Source: Chitinophagaceae bacterium UBA4857
Lineage (GTDB): Bacteria; Bacteroidota; Bacteroidia; Chitinophagales; Chitinophagaceae
Length of the DNA stretch: 34,435 nt
NCBI GenBank assembly: GCA_002399735.1
Contig: DHEF01000046.1
Coordinates: 1 to 34,435 of the forward strand
Direction of reading: 5' to 3'
The position numbers and the translations under genes were made by a program. The notes beneath the pieces are model-generated. The model was not told where the DNA came from. It worked only from the letters and a program-made list of their open reading frames with translations, and did not search any database. Shown here piece after piece: positions 1-9,300 of this stretch; the first letter of the stretch is position 1; every line of letters begins with the position of its first letter.

Positions 1-52
1 TCAAAACAAGGGCAGCCTTTTTTACACATATCCACAAATTTAAACAGTCTCT

Positions 53-144
53 CAGCAGCAGTTCCCGCTTTCTGTTACAAGTCCGGCACAAGGCCTGCAC
101 ACAAAACCCTCACCGGGCTTTCCTCGGCAATCGGGCAGCCTTTT
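53..144 (-). repeat. Intergenic dispersed repeat, copy 1
   Basis: About 92 bp that aligns with 13073-13162 in the same orientation: the first 19 bases (CAGCAGCAGTTCCCGCTTT) and the block GTTACAAGTCCG are identical, and both end in GCAATCGGGCAGCCTTT. The middle is diverged. Nothing coding is seen in 1-298. The rest of this leader is AT-rich and should hold the promoter of the kinase gene, but no convincing TAnnTTTG box was found. The strand is given to match the orientation of the copies at 14203 and 23344. Confidence 0.7.
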
Positions 145-298
145 GGCTGTTGTAATACTAAACATCCTGCTAGCCCTAGCCCTATGCCTTAATCCTGATA
201 CCTTCCACTTTAAGCAATAGTCTATACAAAAAACAAATTCACCGACAATCTCATCCTCGTAACTATTAAGTAACTTACTTTACACTTAAAGCATAAAA

Positions 299-1432
299 AT
301 GCGGGTAAAGCTTGTACAAATCGTCAGCCATCTGGCCGGCTGGGTTTTCTTTTTTTCCTTAATCTTTATTTTCCTGTCCAATACACCTAACGGACAGGCA
401 GGCTTTGCACAAACTTTTTTTTCTGTTCCTTTTATTATTTTCAGTCTTACTTATGTTATTTTATTTTACCTCAATAGTTATTTGTTCGTTCCGCAACTGT
501 ACCTGCAACAAAAATATTTTTGGTTTATCAGTAGTTTAATTGGTCTGTTTTTTATTGTTTACACTATTTCACCTTTCGATGGTTTAATGCGGCAACGGCA
601 AGCTTTTCGTTCACAAACAATGGCTCCTCCAAATGATAATGGTTCGGAGTATTCACCCATGCCTCCTCACCAAATGAAGCCTCCATCAGAACGCCATTAT
701 CCACCACCACCCGACAGAGGAATGCCCGGACAACCACCAAGAAGAAATACCGATATAAACAGTATCATTTTATTTATTACTGTTATTGCTATTAGCACGG
801 CTATGCCGGTAATAAAACAATGGCGGGTAACCGAAAAAAGGGCACTGCTGGCCGAAGCACAAAAAGCAACGGCCGAGTTGTACATGTTAAAATCGCAGGT
901 AAACCCTCATTTTTTATTTAATACACTTAACAACATTTATTCGCTGGCGGTAACCAATAGTCCGCATACTGCTTCCAGTATTATGAAGCTGTCAAAAATG
1001 ATGCGTTACCTAACCGATGAAGTAACCGAAGATTTTGTAAGTCTGGATAATGAAATTGAATGTATTGACGATTTTATTGACCTGCAAAAATTACGCATTA
1101 GTAATACCGGTGTAAAGTTTACCGTAAGTGGCCAAACAGGTTTGCAAAAAATAGCGCCGCTTTTATTAATGACATTTGTAGAAAATGCTTTTAAATACGG
1201 CGTAAGCAGCCACACACATTCTGATATTGAAATAACATTAAACCTTCTAAATAACGAGCTTCGTTTTTCTTGCATCAATGCCATACATCCTAATAAAACA
1301 ACATCACAACGTGAAGGAACAGGTATTGCCAATGTAAAACAGCGGTTACAATTATTGTACCCCAACAAACACCAGCTTGTTATTAATAATGTGGACAATA
1401 ACTTTAAGGTACAACTGTCCATTCAACTATAA
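299..1432 (+). CDS. LytS/YehU-type sensor histidine kinase
   Basis: Membrane sensor kinase of the His_kinase (PF06580) family, expected to phosphorylate the LytTR regulator encoded 5 nt downstream. Four hydrophobic segments are visible (about residues 10-27, 42-62, 73-93 and 154-172). Between the third and fourth lies a loop of about 60 residues, rich in proline and methionine, predicted to be periplasmic. The cytoplasmic part has the H-box SQVNPHFLFNTLNNIY (H204), an N-box FVENAFKYG (N296) and a G-box GTGIANVKQRL near residue 340. The 377-aa length is normal for the family. The ATG at 299 is the first in frame and no good Shine-Dalgarno is present, which is usual in Bacteroidota. The family assignment is firm; the signal sensed is unknown. 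Confidence 0.93.
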   Translation: MRVKLVQIVSHLAGWVFFFSLIFIFLSNTPNGQAGFAQTFFSVPFIIFSLTYVILFYLNSYLFVPQLYLQQKYFWFISSLIGLFFIVYTISPFDGLMRQRQAFRSQTMAPPNDNGSEYSPMPPHQMKPPSERHYPPPPDRGMPGQPPRRNTDINSIILFITVIAISTAMPVIKQWRVTEKRALLAEAQKATAELYMLKSQVNPHFLFNTLNNIYSLAVTNSPHTASSIMKLSKMMRYLTDEVTEDFVSLDNEIECIDDFIDLQKLRISNTGVKFTVSGQTGLQKIAPLLLMTFVENAFKYGVSSHTHSDIEITLNLLNNELRFSCINAIHPNKTTSQREGTGIANVKQRLQLLYPNKHQLVINNVDNNFKVQLSIQL

Positions 1433-1437
1433 TAATT

Positions 1438-2145
1438 ATGGCTATTACCTGCATTGCAATTGACGATGAGCCGCCGGCATTAATCTTACTTACACAATAC
1501 ATAGCGCAGTTTGCCCAGCTACAGTTAGTACATACGTTTAGTGATGCAATCAGCGGTAGCGAATACCTGCGTAACAATCAGGTTAATTTACTGTTTGTTG
1601 ATATCAACATGCCGGATATTACCGGGCTGGACCTGGTTAAGTCTTTGCAAAATAAACCCATGATTATCTTTACCACAGCCTATAAAAAATTTGCAGTAGA
1701 CGGGTTTGAGTTAGATGCAATTGATTATTTATTAAAGCCAATAAGCATAGAGCGGTTTACAAAAGCCGTAAATAAAGCCGTAGAATATCATCAGTTTAAA
1801 ACCGGCTCATCCCCCTTGCCAAACGAAAACCTTTTTGTCTATTCAGAATACAAAATGGTAAAAATTGCTACAGCAGATATCATTTACATAGAAAGCCTGG
1901 AGGATTATATCCGTATTCATGTAAACAATGGCTTACCTGTTATGACATTAATGACCATGAAAAAAGTATTGGATAATTTACCGGCAACTAAATTTAGTCG
2001 CATTCACCGCAGTTATATTGTAGCCAACAATGCAGTTAAAAGTATTCATAACAGAAAACTTACACTTAGCAATGCCAAAGAATTACCGGTTAGCGAGTCT
2101 TATTTAGATTTTATTGAAAACTGGAAAAAGCAAACATTGCAATAA
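1438..2145 (+). CDS. LytTR-family response regulator
   Basis: Two-component response regulator of 235 aa. The N-terminal receiver domain (about 1-120) has the acidic pair D9/D10, the phospho-acceptor D55 in LLFVDINMPDITG, the TTAY switch segment and the LLKPIS lysine loop. The C-terminal LytTR DNA-binding domain (about 130-232) carries the typical IIYIESLEDYIRIH and FSRIHRSYIV blocks. It starts 5 nt after the kinase stop codon, so the two genes are almost certainly co-transcribed as a cognate pair. Targets cannot be read from the sequence; the dioxygenase cluster that follows after 151 nt may or may not be one. Confidence 0.95.
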   Translation: MAITCIAIDDEPPALILLTQYIAQFAQLQLVHTFSDAISGSEYLRNNQVNLLFVDINMPDITGLDLVKSLQNKPMIIFTTAYKKFAVDGFELDAIDYLLKPISIERFTKAVNKAVEYHQFKTGSSPLPNENLFVYSEYKMVKIATADIIYIESLEDYIRIHVNNGLPVMTLMTMKKVLDNLPATKFSRIHRSYIVANNAVKSIHNRKLTLSNAKELPVSESYLDFIENWKKQTLQ

Positions 2146-2243
2146 CCGGTTGTTAAAAAAAGTATAATTAAAAGCCATAAAATGCGTGTCTGGCATGGCT
2201 TGTAGCCCATTTATCGGTTCATAATTATCGTTGGTCTATTAAA

Positions 2244-2270
2244 ATTGTTTAGCCACAAAAACTAAACAAT
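2244..2270. promoter_or_regulatory. Inverted repeat upstream of the dioxygenase cluster
   Basis: Perfect 9-bp arms ATTGTTTAG (2244-2252) and CTAAACAAT (2262-2270) around a 9-nt A-rich loop, ending 26 nt before the dioxygenase ATG. It lacks a T-run, so it is not a normal terminator. An operator or a leader hairpin is possible. This is seen in sequence only; the function is inferred and weak. Confidence 0.35.
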
Positions 2271-2296
2271 CTTAGTGGTAAGAAAAACGAAAACTT

Positions 2297-3040
2297 ATGG
2301 AACAGTCAAGAAAAAAATTCCTGAAAAACTTTTTTATAGGCGCCGCAACCGTACCGGCAATTTTGGAGGCTTGCAAAAAAGCTGATGTAACAAGTGGTAC
2401 AGATACCGGTACGGGCAGCGGTACAGGCTCGGGTTCATGCACGGTTTCTCCAACAGAAACAGCCGGTCCCTTTCCTACTATTACACCATCCTCTCTTGTT
2501 CGTTCCGATATTCGTGACGACCGTACCGGAGTGGCTATGAACATAGCACTCAACATCAAAAACATAAACAACAGTTGCGCTGCATTAAGTGGAGCTATTG
2601 TAGATATCTGGCATTGTGATAAAGACGGTAATTATTCCGAGTACGGCGGTTCCGGTATGCAAAGCACTAACTATACCGCGGTGCATTTTCTTAGAGGACG
2701 TCAGGTTACAGATAGTAACGGTCTGGTAAGTTTTACCTCCATATTTCCGGGTTGGTACACTGGCCGTTCCACGCATATACATGTACACATATACAATACT
2801 GCGGGCCGCTCTTTACTAATAACACAAATAGCTTTTCCGGAAGGTTCAGGTACGGCGGTAGCAACAATTAACGGTAGCGGTGGTGTAAGTTATGGTTATA
2901 CAAAAGGCCTTTCCGGTTACACCTACAATGCCAACGACAATGTATTTAGCGACGACAGAACCGGTGCAGAAATAGCAGCCGTTACCGGAAGTTTGTCAGC
3001 AGGTTATGCGCTTACACATACCATTAATGTTTCTGGCTAA
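2297..3040 (+). CDS. Intradiol ring-cleavage dioxygenase-like lipoprotein
   Basis: Related to protocatechuate 3,4-dioxygenase/catechol dioxygenase, non-heme Fe(III) enzymes that open catecholic rings between the two hydroxyls. The N-terminus has an SRKKFLK stretch, a short hydrophobic run and a lipobox LEAC with C26, so the mature protein is probably an exported lipoprotein, possibly Tat-dependent. A Gly/Thr/Ser linker (about 31-47) follows. The expected Fe ligands can be placed as Y113 (DGNYSEY), Y154 (FPGWYTG), and H160 and H162 (STHIHVHIY). The 247-aa length suits a single-subunit member. The next gene starts 10 nt downstream. The fold is well supported; the substrate is unknown, and exported homologues need not act on simple catechols. 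Confidence 0.85.
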   Translation: MEQSRKKFLKNFFIGAATVPAILEACKKADVTSGTDTGTGSGTGSGSCTVSPTETAGPFPTITPSSLVRSDIRDDRTGVAMNIALNIKNINNSCAALSGAIVDIWHCDKDGNYSEYGGSGMQSTNYTAVHFLRGRQVTDSNGLVSFTSIFPGWYTGRSTHIHVHIYNTAGRSLLITQIAFPEGSGTAVATINGSGGVSYGYTKGLSGYTYNANDNVFSDDRTGAEIAAVTGSLSAGYALTHTINVSG

Positions 3041-3050
3041 AAGTGTTACA

Positions 3051-3569
3051 ATGCAAACAGGCAATACAAATATCATCAGGCTTTGTTATCGTAAAATAAT
3101 CAGTAACACTAATCAAAACAATTGGGATAAACTGGTTTGGGAAAGTACTTATGCCGAGCTCCAAATGCAACGTCAGTTATACGATCAACAAAATACAAAT
3201 CCTCGTTTTGCCGACTTACTTTTCCATCATCCCCGTGCGGAAAATTTACACTATTTGGTAAGTACAAGTGTTGTTGGTTATATAAAACAGCTCAATAATA
3301 TTATACCCGACATACAAGATAATTTAGGCAGGAGTGTATTAAATTTTAACCAGTACAAGTTTGAAATAATTAATTCCAATAGCCTTCAAAAAAACGAACA
3401 TAGTGTAGCTATAAATTTTTTTAGCAATCCATTAATACTGCAACAAACAATGGGTAATCATTTTATTGTTTCCACACCCTTAGCGGTTAATGATGATGAA
3501 GGTTTTACCCCAACGTTTACCTTTCAGTGGCAACTATTTTTAAGCATAGCTTATTTAAAAACTGTTTAA
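3051..3569 (+). CDS. Hypothetical protein between dioxygenase and pirin-like genes
   Basis: A 172-aa protein that I do not recognise. The reading frame is open upstream to 3006, but that would overlap the dioxygenase gene, so the ATG at 3051 (reading MQTGNTNIIRLCY) is preferred. It lies 10 nt after the previous stop, and the next gene begins 2 nt after this one ends. No signal peptide, transmembrane helix or metal motif is evident. The C-terminal half is rich in F, L and Q (for example FTFQWQLFLSIAYLKTV). The tight spacing suggests translation from one mRNA with its neighbours and a shared process with the exported dioxygenase, but nothing in the protein itself shows a function. Confidence 0.6.
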   Translation: MQTGNTNIIRLCYRKIISNTNQNNWDKLVWESTYAELQMQRQLYDQQNTNPRFADLLFHHPRAENLHYLVSTSVVGYIKQLNNIIPDIQDNLGRSVLNFNQYKFEIINSNSLQKNEHSVAINFFSNPLILQQTMGNHFIVSTPLAVNDDEGFTPTFTFQWQLFLSIAYLKTV

Positions 3570-3571
3570 TC

Positions 3572-4306
3572 ATGATGAATACACAAGCACATATTTTTTT
3601 AGATCAAAACAGAATCATTAACGAAACAGCAACTTGTCGCAAACAAATAAGTTTGCATAAGGAAAATGTTTTATTACCCAGCCCCAAATTGTACAACACC
3701 TTAACAGGGCTACAGGAAATAATGCTTGCCCCTTCTGCCACAGAAACAATCGCACTTAATAAATGGCTTACCTATATTGTATTACCGGTAGAAGGTGCCA
3801 TTACCTGTGCAACAATAGTAGACCAAACAACCATAGCCGCCGGTCAGGTTTGTGTTATTGGTGCAAAAGCTTCATCCGATTTAATACTTAAAAACCCTTT
3901 TAACGATTATCTGGTAAATGTTTTAATAATTACAGTGTTTAATAATCGTCCTACTAATGTTGCCTACACGTACACTTACAATAATGTAAATCAATATATT
4001 AATTCTTTAATACCGGTATTGGCCAATGCCCAATTGTTTAATAAAAATATTCTGGGTATTAAGCTGGGTTTTTTTTCCGGCCGGGGCGAAACGGTAAACC
4101 CACTCATAAAAAATACAGCATCAACTACTACCGTATTTGTTATTCAGGGGGCGTTTGAGGTAGATGGTAAGTTATTACATCAAGGCGATACACTGCTAGT
4201 TTGCAACGCTCCACATTTAGAAATGGAAGCACTCAGTAACCATGCTATTTTACTACTAATGGAAACACTATCTACAAAAATCAACACAACACATTATTTA
4301 TATTAA
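3572..4306 (+). CDS. Pirin-like bicupin protein, metal site probably lost
   Basis: A 244-aa protein resembling the short pirin-like (YhhW/quercetinase-type) proteins of Bacteroidota. The N-terminal AHIFLDQNR segment matches the usual AQIFLADQR-type start of that group. The C-terminal block VFVIQGAFEVDGKLLHQGD followed by EMEALSNHAILLLMET matches the C-terminal cupin of pirin-like proteins. The His residues that bind metal in the first cupin of active pirins are not seen, so catalysis is doubtful. The open frame reaches back to 3527 inside the preceding gene; the ATG at 3572 (or the adjacent one at 3575) fits family starts and leaves a 2-nt gap. It is the last gene of the three-gene cluster. 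Confidence 0.6.
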   Translation: MMNTQAHIFLDQNRIINETATCRKQISLHKENVLLPSPKLYNTLTGLQEIMLAPSATETIALNKWLTYIVLPVEGAITCATIVDQTTIAAGQVCVIGAKASSDLILKNPFNDYLVNVLIITVFNNRPTNVAYTYTYNNVNQYINSLIPVLANAQLFNKNILGIKLGFFSGRGETVNPLIKNTASTTTVFVIQGAFEVDGKLLHQGDTLLVCNAPHLEMEALSNHAILLLMETLSTKINTTHYLY

Positions 4307-4315
4307 AATAATACG

Positions 4316-4323
4316 TACATTTG
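4316..4323 (+). promoter_or_regulatory. Bacteroidota -7 promoter box upstream of rimP
   Basis: TACATTTG matches the TAnnTTTG consensus of the Bacteroidota housekeeping sigma factor. It would start transcription near 4330, about 50 nt before rimP and just upstream of the 4341-4369 hairpin. No clear TTTG -33 element is present at the right distance, so the call rests on the -7 box and its position. Confidence 0.5.
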
Positions 4324-4340
4324 CAGCGGAAAAAGATAGT

Positions 4341-4371
4341 AAGAAGGGAACAGAGGATGTTCCCTTCTTTT
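4341..4371 (+). terminator. Strong hairpin with T-rich tail before rimP
   Basis: Perfect 12-bp arms AAGAAGGGAACA (4341-4352) and TGTTCCCTTCTT (4358-4369) with loop GAGGA, followed by a short T-rich tail. It lies downstream of the promoter box at 4316 and only 12 nt before the rimP ATG. It could end the pirin-like operon, or act in the rimP leader as an attenuator or a structure that masks translation initiation. Confidence 0.65.
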
Positions 4372-4381
4372 ATTACCATAT

Positions 4382-4852
4382 ATGAACAACGAAACAATCA
4401 TTAGTACGGTTACCGAAAAATTAGCGGTTATTTTACAGGATAATCCAACCGTTTTTTTGGTAGAAATTAAAATAAAGCCCACCAATAATATTAAAGTATT
4501 TATTGATGGTGATAACGGTGTGGGTATTGACCGCCTGGTATCTTATAACAGACAATTGTACAAGCAACTGGAAGAAATGGCCATGTTTCCCGAAGGCGAT
4601 TTTTCATTAGAAGTATCATCACCCGGTTTAAGCGAGCCACTAAAACTACACCGCCAGTATCTTAAAAATATTGGCCGCTTTGTAGAGGTTGTACTAGTGG
4701 ACGGCACACAGGTAGAAGGTAAAATGTTAGCCGTTACAGATACCGAAATAACCCTGGAAGAAGAAAAGGGTAAAGGAAAAAAGAAAGAAACTTTGCAACA
4801 TATAGTTGCATTTTCAGATATAAAGACAACAAAAATTCAAATTAAATTTTAA
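4382..4852 (+). CDS. rimP: Ribosome maturation factor RimP
   Basis: A cytoplasmic 156-aa protein needed for maturation of the 30S ribosomal subunit. The N-terminal alpha/beta domain includes the IDGDNGVGIDRLVSYNRQL block and the diagnostic FSLEVSSPGLSEPL motif near residues 75-90. The C-terminal SH3-like domain includes VEVVLVDGTQVEGKMLAV and ends in a Lys-rich strand. It sits directly ahead of nusA and infB, the conserved bacterial order. The ATG at 4382 is set by the family start. A promoter box and hairpin lie immediately upstream, so the leader of this operon may be regulated. Confidence 0.95.
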   Translation: MNNETIISTVTEKLAVILQDNPTVFLVEIKIKPTNNIKVFIDGDNGVGIDRLVSYNRQLYKQLEEMAMFPEGDFSLEVSSPGLSEPLKLHRQYLKNIGRFVEVVLVDGTQVEGKMLAVTDTEITLEEEKGKGKKKETLQHIVAFSDIKTTKIQIKF

Positions 4853-4933
4853 ACAGCTTGGGCACTGGGCGGCAACAAAAATTAAAAAATCTGTTACATC
4901 GCCAAAAGCCCGTAGCTTGCTAAAGCAAATATT

Positions 4934-6181
4934 ATGGCAAGTATTAACTTAATTGAAGCTTTCCAGGACTTTAAAGACGCGGAAAACATTGACAGACCTA
5001 CCATGATGAAGGTAGTAGAAGACGTATTTAAAACACTTTTACGCAAAAAATTTGGTAGCGATGAAAACTTTGACGTAATCGTAAACGCCGAAAAAGGTGA
5101 CCTGGAAATTGTACGTCACCGCCTTATTGTAGAAGACGGACAAGTAGAAGACCCCTTGGCACAAGTAGGTTATAAAGAAGCTATTAAAATTGAACCCGAC
5201 TTTGAAGTGGGTGAAGAATTGTACGAAGAAATTGACCTGTACGATTTTGGACGTCGTGCCATTTTAGCGGCAAAACAAACATTTGCCAGCCGCATAGGTG
5301 ACCTGAAGAAAAACGTATTGGCCAAAAAATACGAAACCCGTATTGGCGAAATCATCAGCGCGGAGGTTTACCAGGTTTGGAAAAAAGAAATTTTATTAAT
5401 AGACGAAGAAGGCAACGAGTTAATTTTGCCTAAAAGTGAGCAAATACCACAGGATTATTTCAAAAAAGGCGAAAACACCCGTGCTGTTGTAAAACGCGTT
5501 GACCTTAAAAATAACAACCCTGTTATCATTTTATCCCGTACTGCGCCAGAGTTTTTGGCTAAATTATTGGAGATAGAAGTACCGGAAATATTTGATGGCC
5601 TCATCGTAATTAAAAAAATAGTACGTGACCCGGGAGAAAGAGCAAAAGTAGCCGTAGAATCTTACGACGATCGTATTGATCCCGTAGGTGCTTGCGTAGG
5701 TATGAAAGGTAGCCGTATTCACGGTATTGTACGTGAACTTAAAAACGAAAACATCGACGTAATTAACTACACCAGCAACAATCAACTGTTAATACAAAGG
5801 GCATTAACCCCTGCAAAAATTACCAGTATGGATGTTAACCAGGATACCAAACGTGCAAGCGTTTACCTGAAACCCGACCAGGTATCACTAGCCATCGGCC
5901 GTCGTGGTGTAAATATTAAACTAGCCAGCGAATTAACCGGTTACGAATTAGACGTATTCCGCGACAACGAAGGCGAAGAAGAAGAGTTTGACGTAGACTT
6001 AGCAGAATTCAGCGATGAGATTGAAACATGGGTAATTGAAGAACTGAAACGCATAGGATGTGATACAGCCAAAAGCGTACTAAACCTTACAAACGAAGAG
6101 TTGGAGCGCCGTACCGATCTGGAAGTAGAAACTATCCAGGAAGTAAGACGCGTATTACAAGCAGAATTTGACAGCGAGTAA
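4934..6181 (+). CDS. nusA: Transcription termination/antitermination factor NusA
   Basis: An RNA-polymerase-binding elongation factor that modulates pausing, termination and antitermination. The 415-aa protein has the N-terminal RNAP-binding domain (about 1-125), an S1 domain (about 130-200), two KH domains (GxxG-type motifs GACVGMKGSRIHGIVREL and AIGRRGVNIKLASEL), and an acidic helical C-terminal segment containing IGCDTAKSVLNLTNEEL. It lacks the extra acidic repeats found in E. coli NusA, as in most Bacteroidota. It lies 81 nt after rimP and 176 nt before infB with no strong terminator between, in keeping with one operon. In other bacteria NusA acts on its own operon leader, which makes the hairpin before rimP relevant. 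Confidence 0.96.
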   Translation: MASINLIEAFQDFKDAENIDRPTMMKVVEDVFKTLLRKKFGSDENFDVIVNAEKGDLEIVRHRLIVEDGQVEDPLAQVGYKEAIKIEPDFEVGEELYEEIDLYDFGRRAILAAKQTFASRIGDLKKNVLAKKYETRIGEIISAEVYQVWKKEILLIDEEGNELILPKSEQIPQDYFKKGENTRAVVKRVDLKNNNPVIILSRTAPEFLAKLLEIEVPEIFDGLIVIKKIVRDPGERAKVAVESYDDRIDPVGACVGMKGSRIHGIVRELKNENIDVINYTSNNQLLIQRALTPAKITSMDVNQDTKRASVYLKPDQVSLAIGRRGVNIKLASELTGYELDVFRDNEGEEEEFDVDLAEFSDEIETWVIEELKRIGCDTAKSVLNLTNEELERRTDLEVETIQEVRRVLQAEFDSE

Positions 6182-6357
6182 GCTTTACCCCTAAGGGGCT
6201 TATCCGTTACATAAAATAGTTATTTGTATAAAAGGGAAAAAACCTGAGGCCTGCCCTCATCAAACTCCCTCTTGCAATGGGTTAAAAAAACATTGTTTAT
6301 AAAAATAGCTTCACAAAAAAAACTAAAACCCATAAGGGAATTAGGGATAAAAAATAT

Positions 6358-9300
6358 ATGTCAGAAATACCAACATTAAGATTAATGGCAGCGGCCAAAG
6401 AGTTCAACATCGGAAAAGATACGTTGGTGGACTACCTGGTTAGCAAAGGCTTTAACCCCGACGATCTGTCAAAGCCTACCTCTAAAATTTCGGAGGACAT
6501 GTACATCGCTTTACAAGGAGGCTTTCAAGGAGACAAAGCCGCCAAAGAAAAAAGCGATAAGGTCGACCTGCCTAAAGGTGCCGCATCGGCAGAGGCAAAA
6601 AAGAAAAAAGAGGAACCTGAACCTATCTTTAAAAAGAAAGATAAACCCGCAGCACCTGTTGTAGAGGAAAAACCTGCTACACCCGAGGTGGTGGTGCCTG
6701 TGGTTGAAGAAAAAATTGAGCAACCTGCACCTGTAGTAGTTGCCGAAAAGCCTGTTGCACCTGTTGAGCCCGAGCCACAGCCAAAAGCTGAACCCGAAGC
6801 CAAAGAAGAAACAGCGCCTGAAGTAACTAAAGTTACAGCACCTGAAATAGCGGTGCCTAAAGTGCTTGATAAAATAGATCTGGCTAGCATCGACTCTTCT
6901 ACAAGGCCTAAAAAACCTATTAAGAAAAAAGAGCCCGAAGCTCCGGCAAAAACCGAGCAGCCTAAACCCGAAGCGGTGAAGGAAAAACCGGCAGACTTAC
7001 CTCCGGTAGAAGAAAAATCGCCGGAAATTGTTGCGCCAAAAGCTGAAGAAACAGTAACCGGTGCAGGCGAAGATGAAAAGCCGGCAGCAGAAGTAATTGA
7101 AAATATAAAAGCCGAAAAACTGGAAGGGCCTAAAATTTTAGGAAAAATACAGCTACCGGTTGATAGTGATACCCGTCCTAAAAAAGACGAAAAGCGTAAG
7201 CGTAAACGTATTCCTATCGAGAAAAAAGATACCAATACCGGCGCCAATACACAAAATCGTGGTGGCCAGGGTGGTCAGCAAGGCGGTGGCTTTAACCGTG
7301 GTGGCCAGGGTGGCCAGCAAGGTGGCTTTAATCGCGGTGGTCAGGGTGGCCAGCAAGGTGGTTTTAACCGTGGCGGCCAGCAAGGCGGCGGTTTCAATCG
7401 TGGTGGTCAACAAGGTGGCGGCAATCGTCGCCCAGCCCAACGTCGTGAGGATAAACTAATCGACGAAAAAGAAATTCAGGATAAAATCAGGGAAACACAA
7501 GCTAAACTTTCCGGTGGCGGTGGCAAAAGCAGCCGCGGCTTAAAAGCTAAACTGCGTCGTGAAAAGCGCCAGGAAGCCGAAGCAGCCGAAGGAATGGCAG
7601 AAGATGGTAAGCTACAGGTAACTGAGTTTATCAGTGTAAGCGAATTAGCTAACCTGATGGACGTAAACTTTGCCGAGGTAATTGGTAAATGTATGAGCCT
7701 GGGTATCATGGTATCTATTAACCAACGTTTAGATGCTGAGGTAATTGAACTGGTAGCCAGTGAGTTTGGTTTTGATATTGAGTTTATTGATATGGAAAAA
7801 CAAGCCGAACTGGAAGAAGACGATGATGATGGCGACGACCAGAATCAAACATCCCGTTCCCCCATTGTTACCATCATGGGTCACGTTGACCACGGTAAAA
7901 CATCATTACTTGACTATATCCGTAATGCCAACGTAGTATCCGGTGAGGCAGGCGGTATTACCCAGCATATTGGTGCTTACCAGGTAATGGCGTCTAACGG
8001 CAAAAAAATTACTTTCCTGGATACGCCGGGTCACGAAGCCTTTACGGCCATGCGTGCACGTGGTGCCAAAATAACGGATATAGCCGTTATTGTAATTGCA
8101 GCTGACGATGCGGTGATGCCACAAACAAAAGAGGCCATCAGCCACGCACAGGCAGCAGGGGTACCGATGATTTTTGCTATTAACAAAATAGATAAAGACG
8201 GAGCCAACTCACAAAAAATTTACGAACAACTTTCCGGTATGAACATACTGGTAGAAGAGTGGGGCGGTAAATTCCAAAGCCAGGAAATAAGTGCTAAAAA
8301 AGGCTTGAACATTGATTTGCTTTTAGAAAAAATATTGCTGGAAGCAGAACTGTTAGACCTTAAAGCAAACGCCGATAAATTAGCAAACGGTACCATTATT
8401 GAAGCAACGCTTGATAAAGGCCGTGGTTATGTAGCAACGGTACTGGTACAAAATGGTAGTTTACAACAAGGCGACCTGGTAGTAAGCGGACAGTACTTTG
8501 GGCGTGTAAAAGCTATGTTTAACGAGCGTAACGAAAAAGCTGACAAAGCAGGTCCGTCGGCACCGGCTGTAGTACTGGGCTTAAACGGTGCACCACAAGC
8601 TGGTGAGAAGTTTAAAGTATATGCTGATGAAGCTGAAGCAAAAGAAGTGGCTTACAAACGCGGACAAATTTTACGTGAGCAAGGTATGCGTACTAAAAAA
8701 CATATTACGCTTGATGAAATTGGTCGTCGTTTGGCACTGGGTAACTTTAAAGAGCTTAACGTTATTATTAAAGGTGACGTGGATGGTTCTGTTGAAGCCT
8801 TGAGCGATAGCTTACAAAAATTAAGTACCGAGGAGATTGTGGTAAATGTGATATTGAAATCGGTAGGTGCTATTAGTGAAAATGACGTAACACTTGCCAG
8901 CGCATCGGATGCTATTATTATTGCCTTTAACGTAAGGGCAAATCTACAGGCATCTCGTTTGGCTGAGCAAGAAGGCATTGAGATTAAACAATACTCTATT
9001 ATTTATAACGCTATTAACGATGTTAAGGCGGCAATGGAAGGTTTATTAGAGCCTAAAATTGAAGAAAAAGAGGTGGCCACTGTTGAAATACGTGAAGTGT
9101 ACAAATTTGACAAGGCCACTGTTGCCGGTTGTTTTGTACAGGAAGGTAAAATTAAACGCGACGCCAAAATACGTTTGTACCGCGATGGCGTGTTGATTTA
9201 CCCTCGTACAGAAGGTGGTTTTGCCGAGCTAGGCAGCTTGAAACGTTATAAAGATGACGTGAAAGAAGTAGCTAATAATACAGAGTGTGGTTTAACTATT

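Noticed and set aside
6525..7247. 240-codon open frame on the minus strand inside infB
   Set aside because: It is the antisense shadow of the Lys/Glu/Pro/Ala-rich IF-2 linker, whose codons rarely give stops in reverse; the Ser/Gly/Ala-rich product has no recognisable domain.
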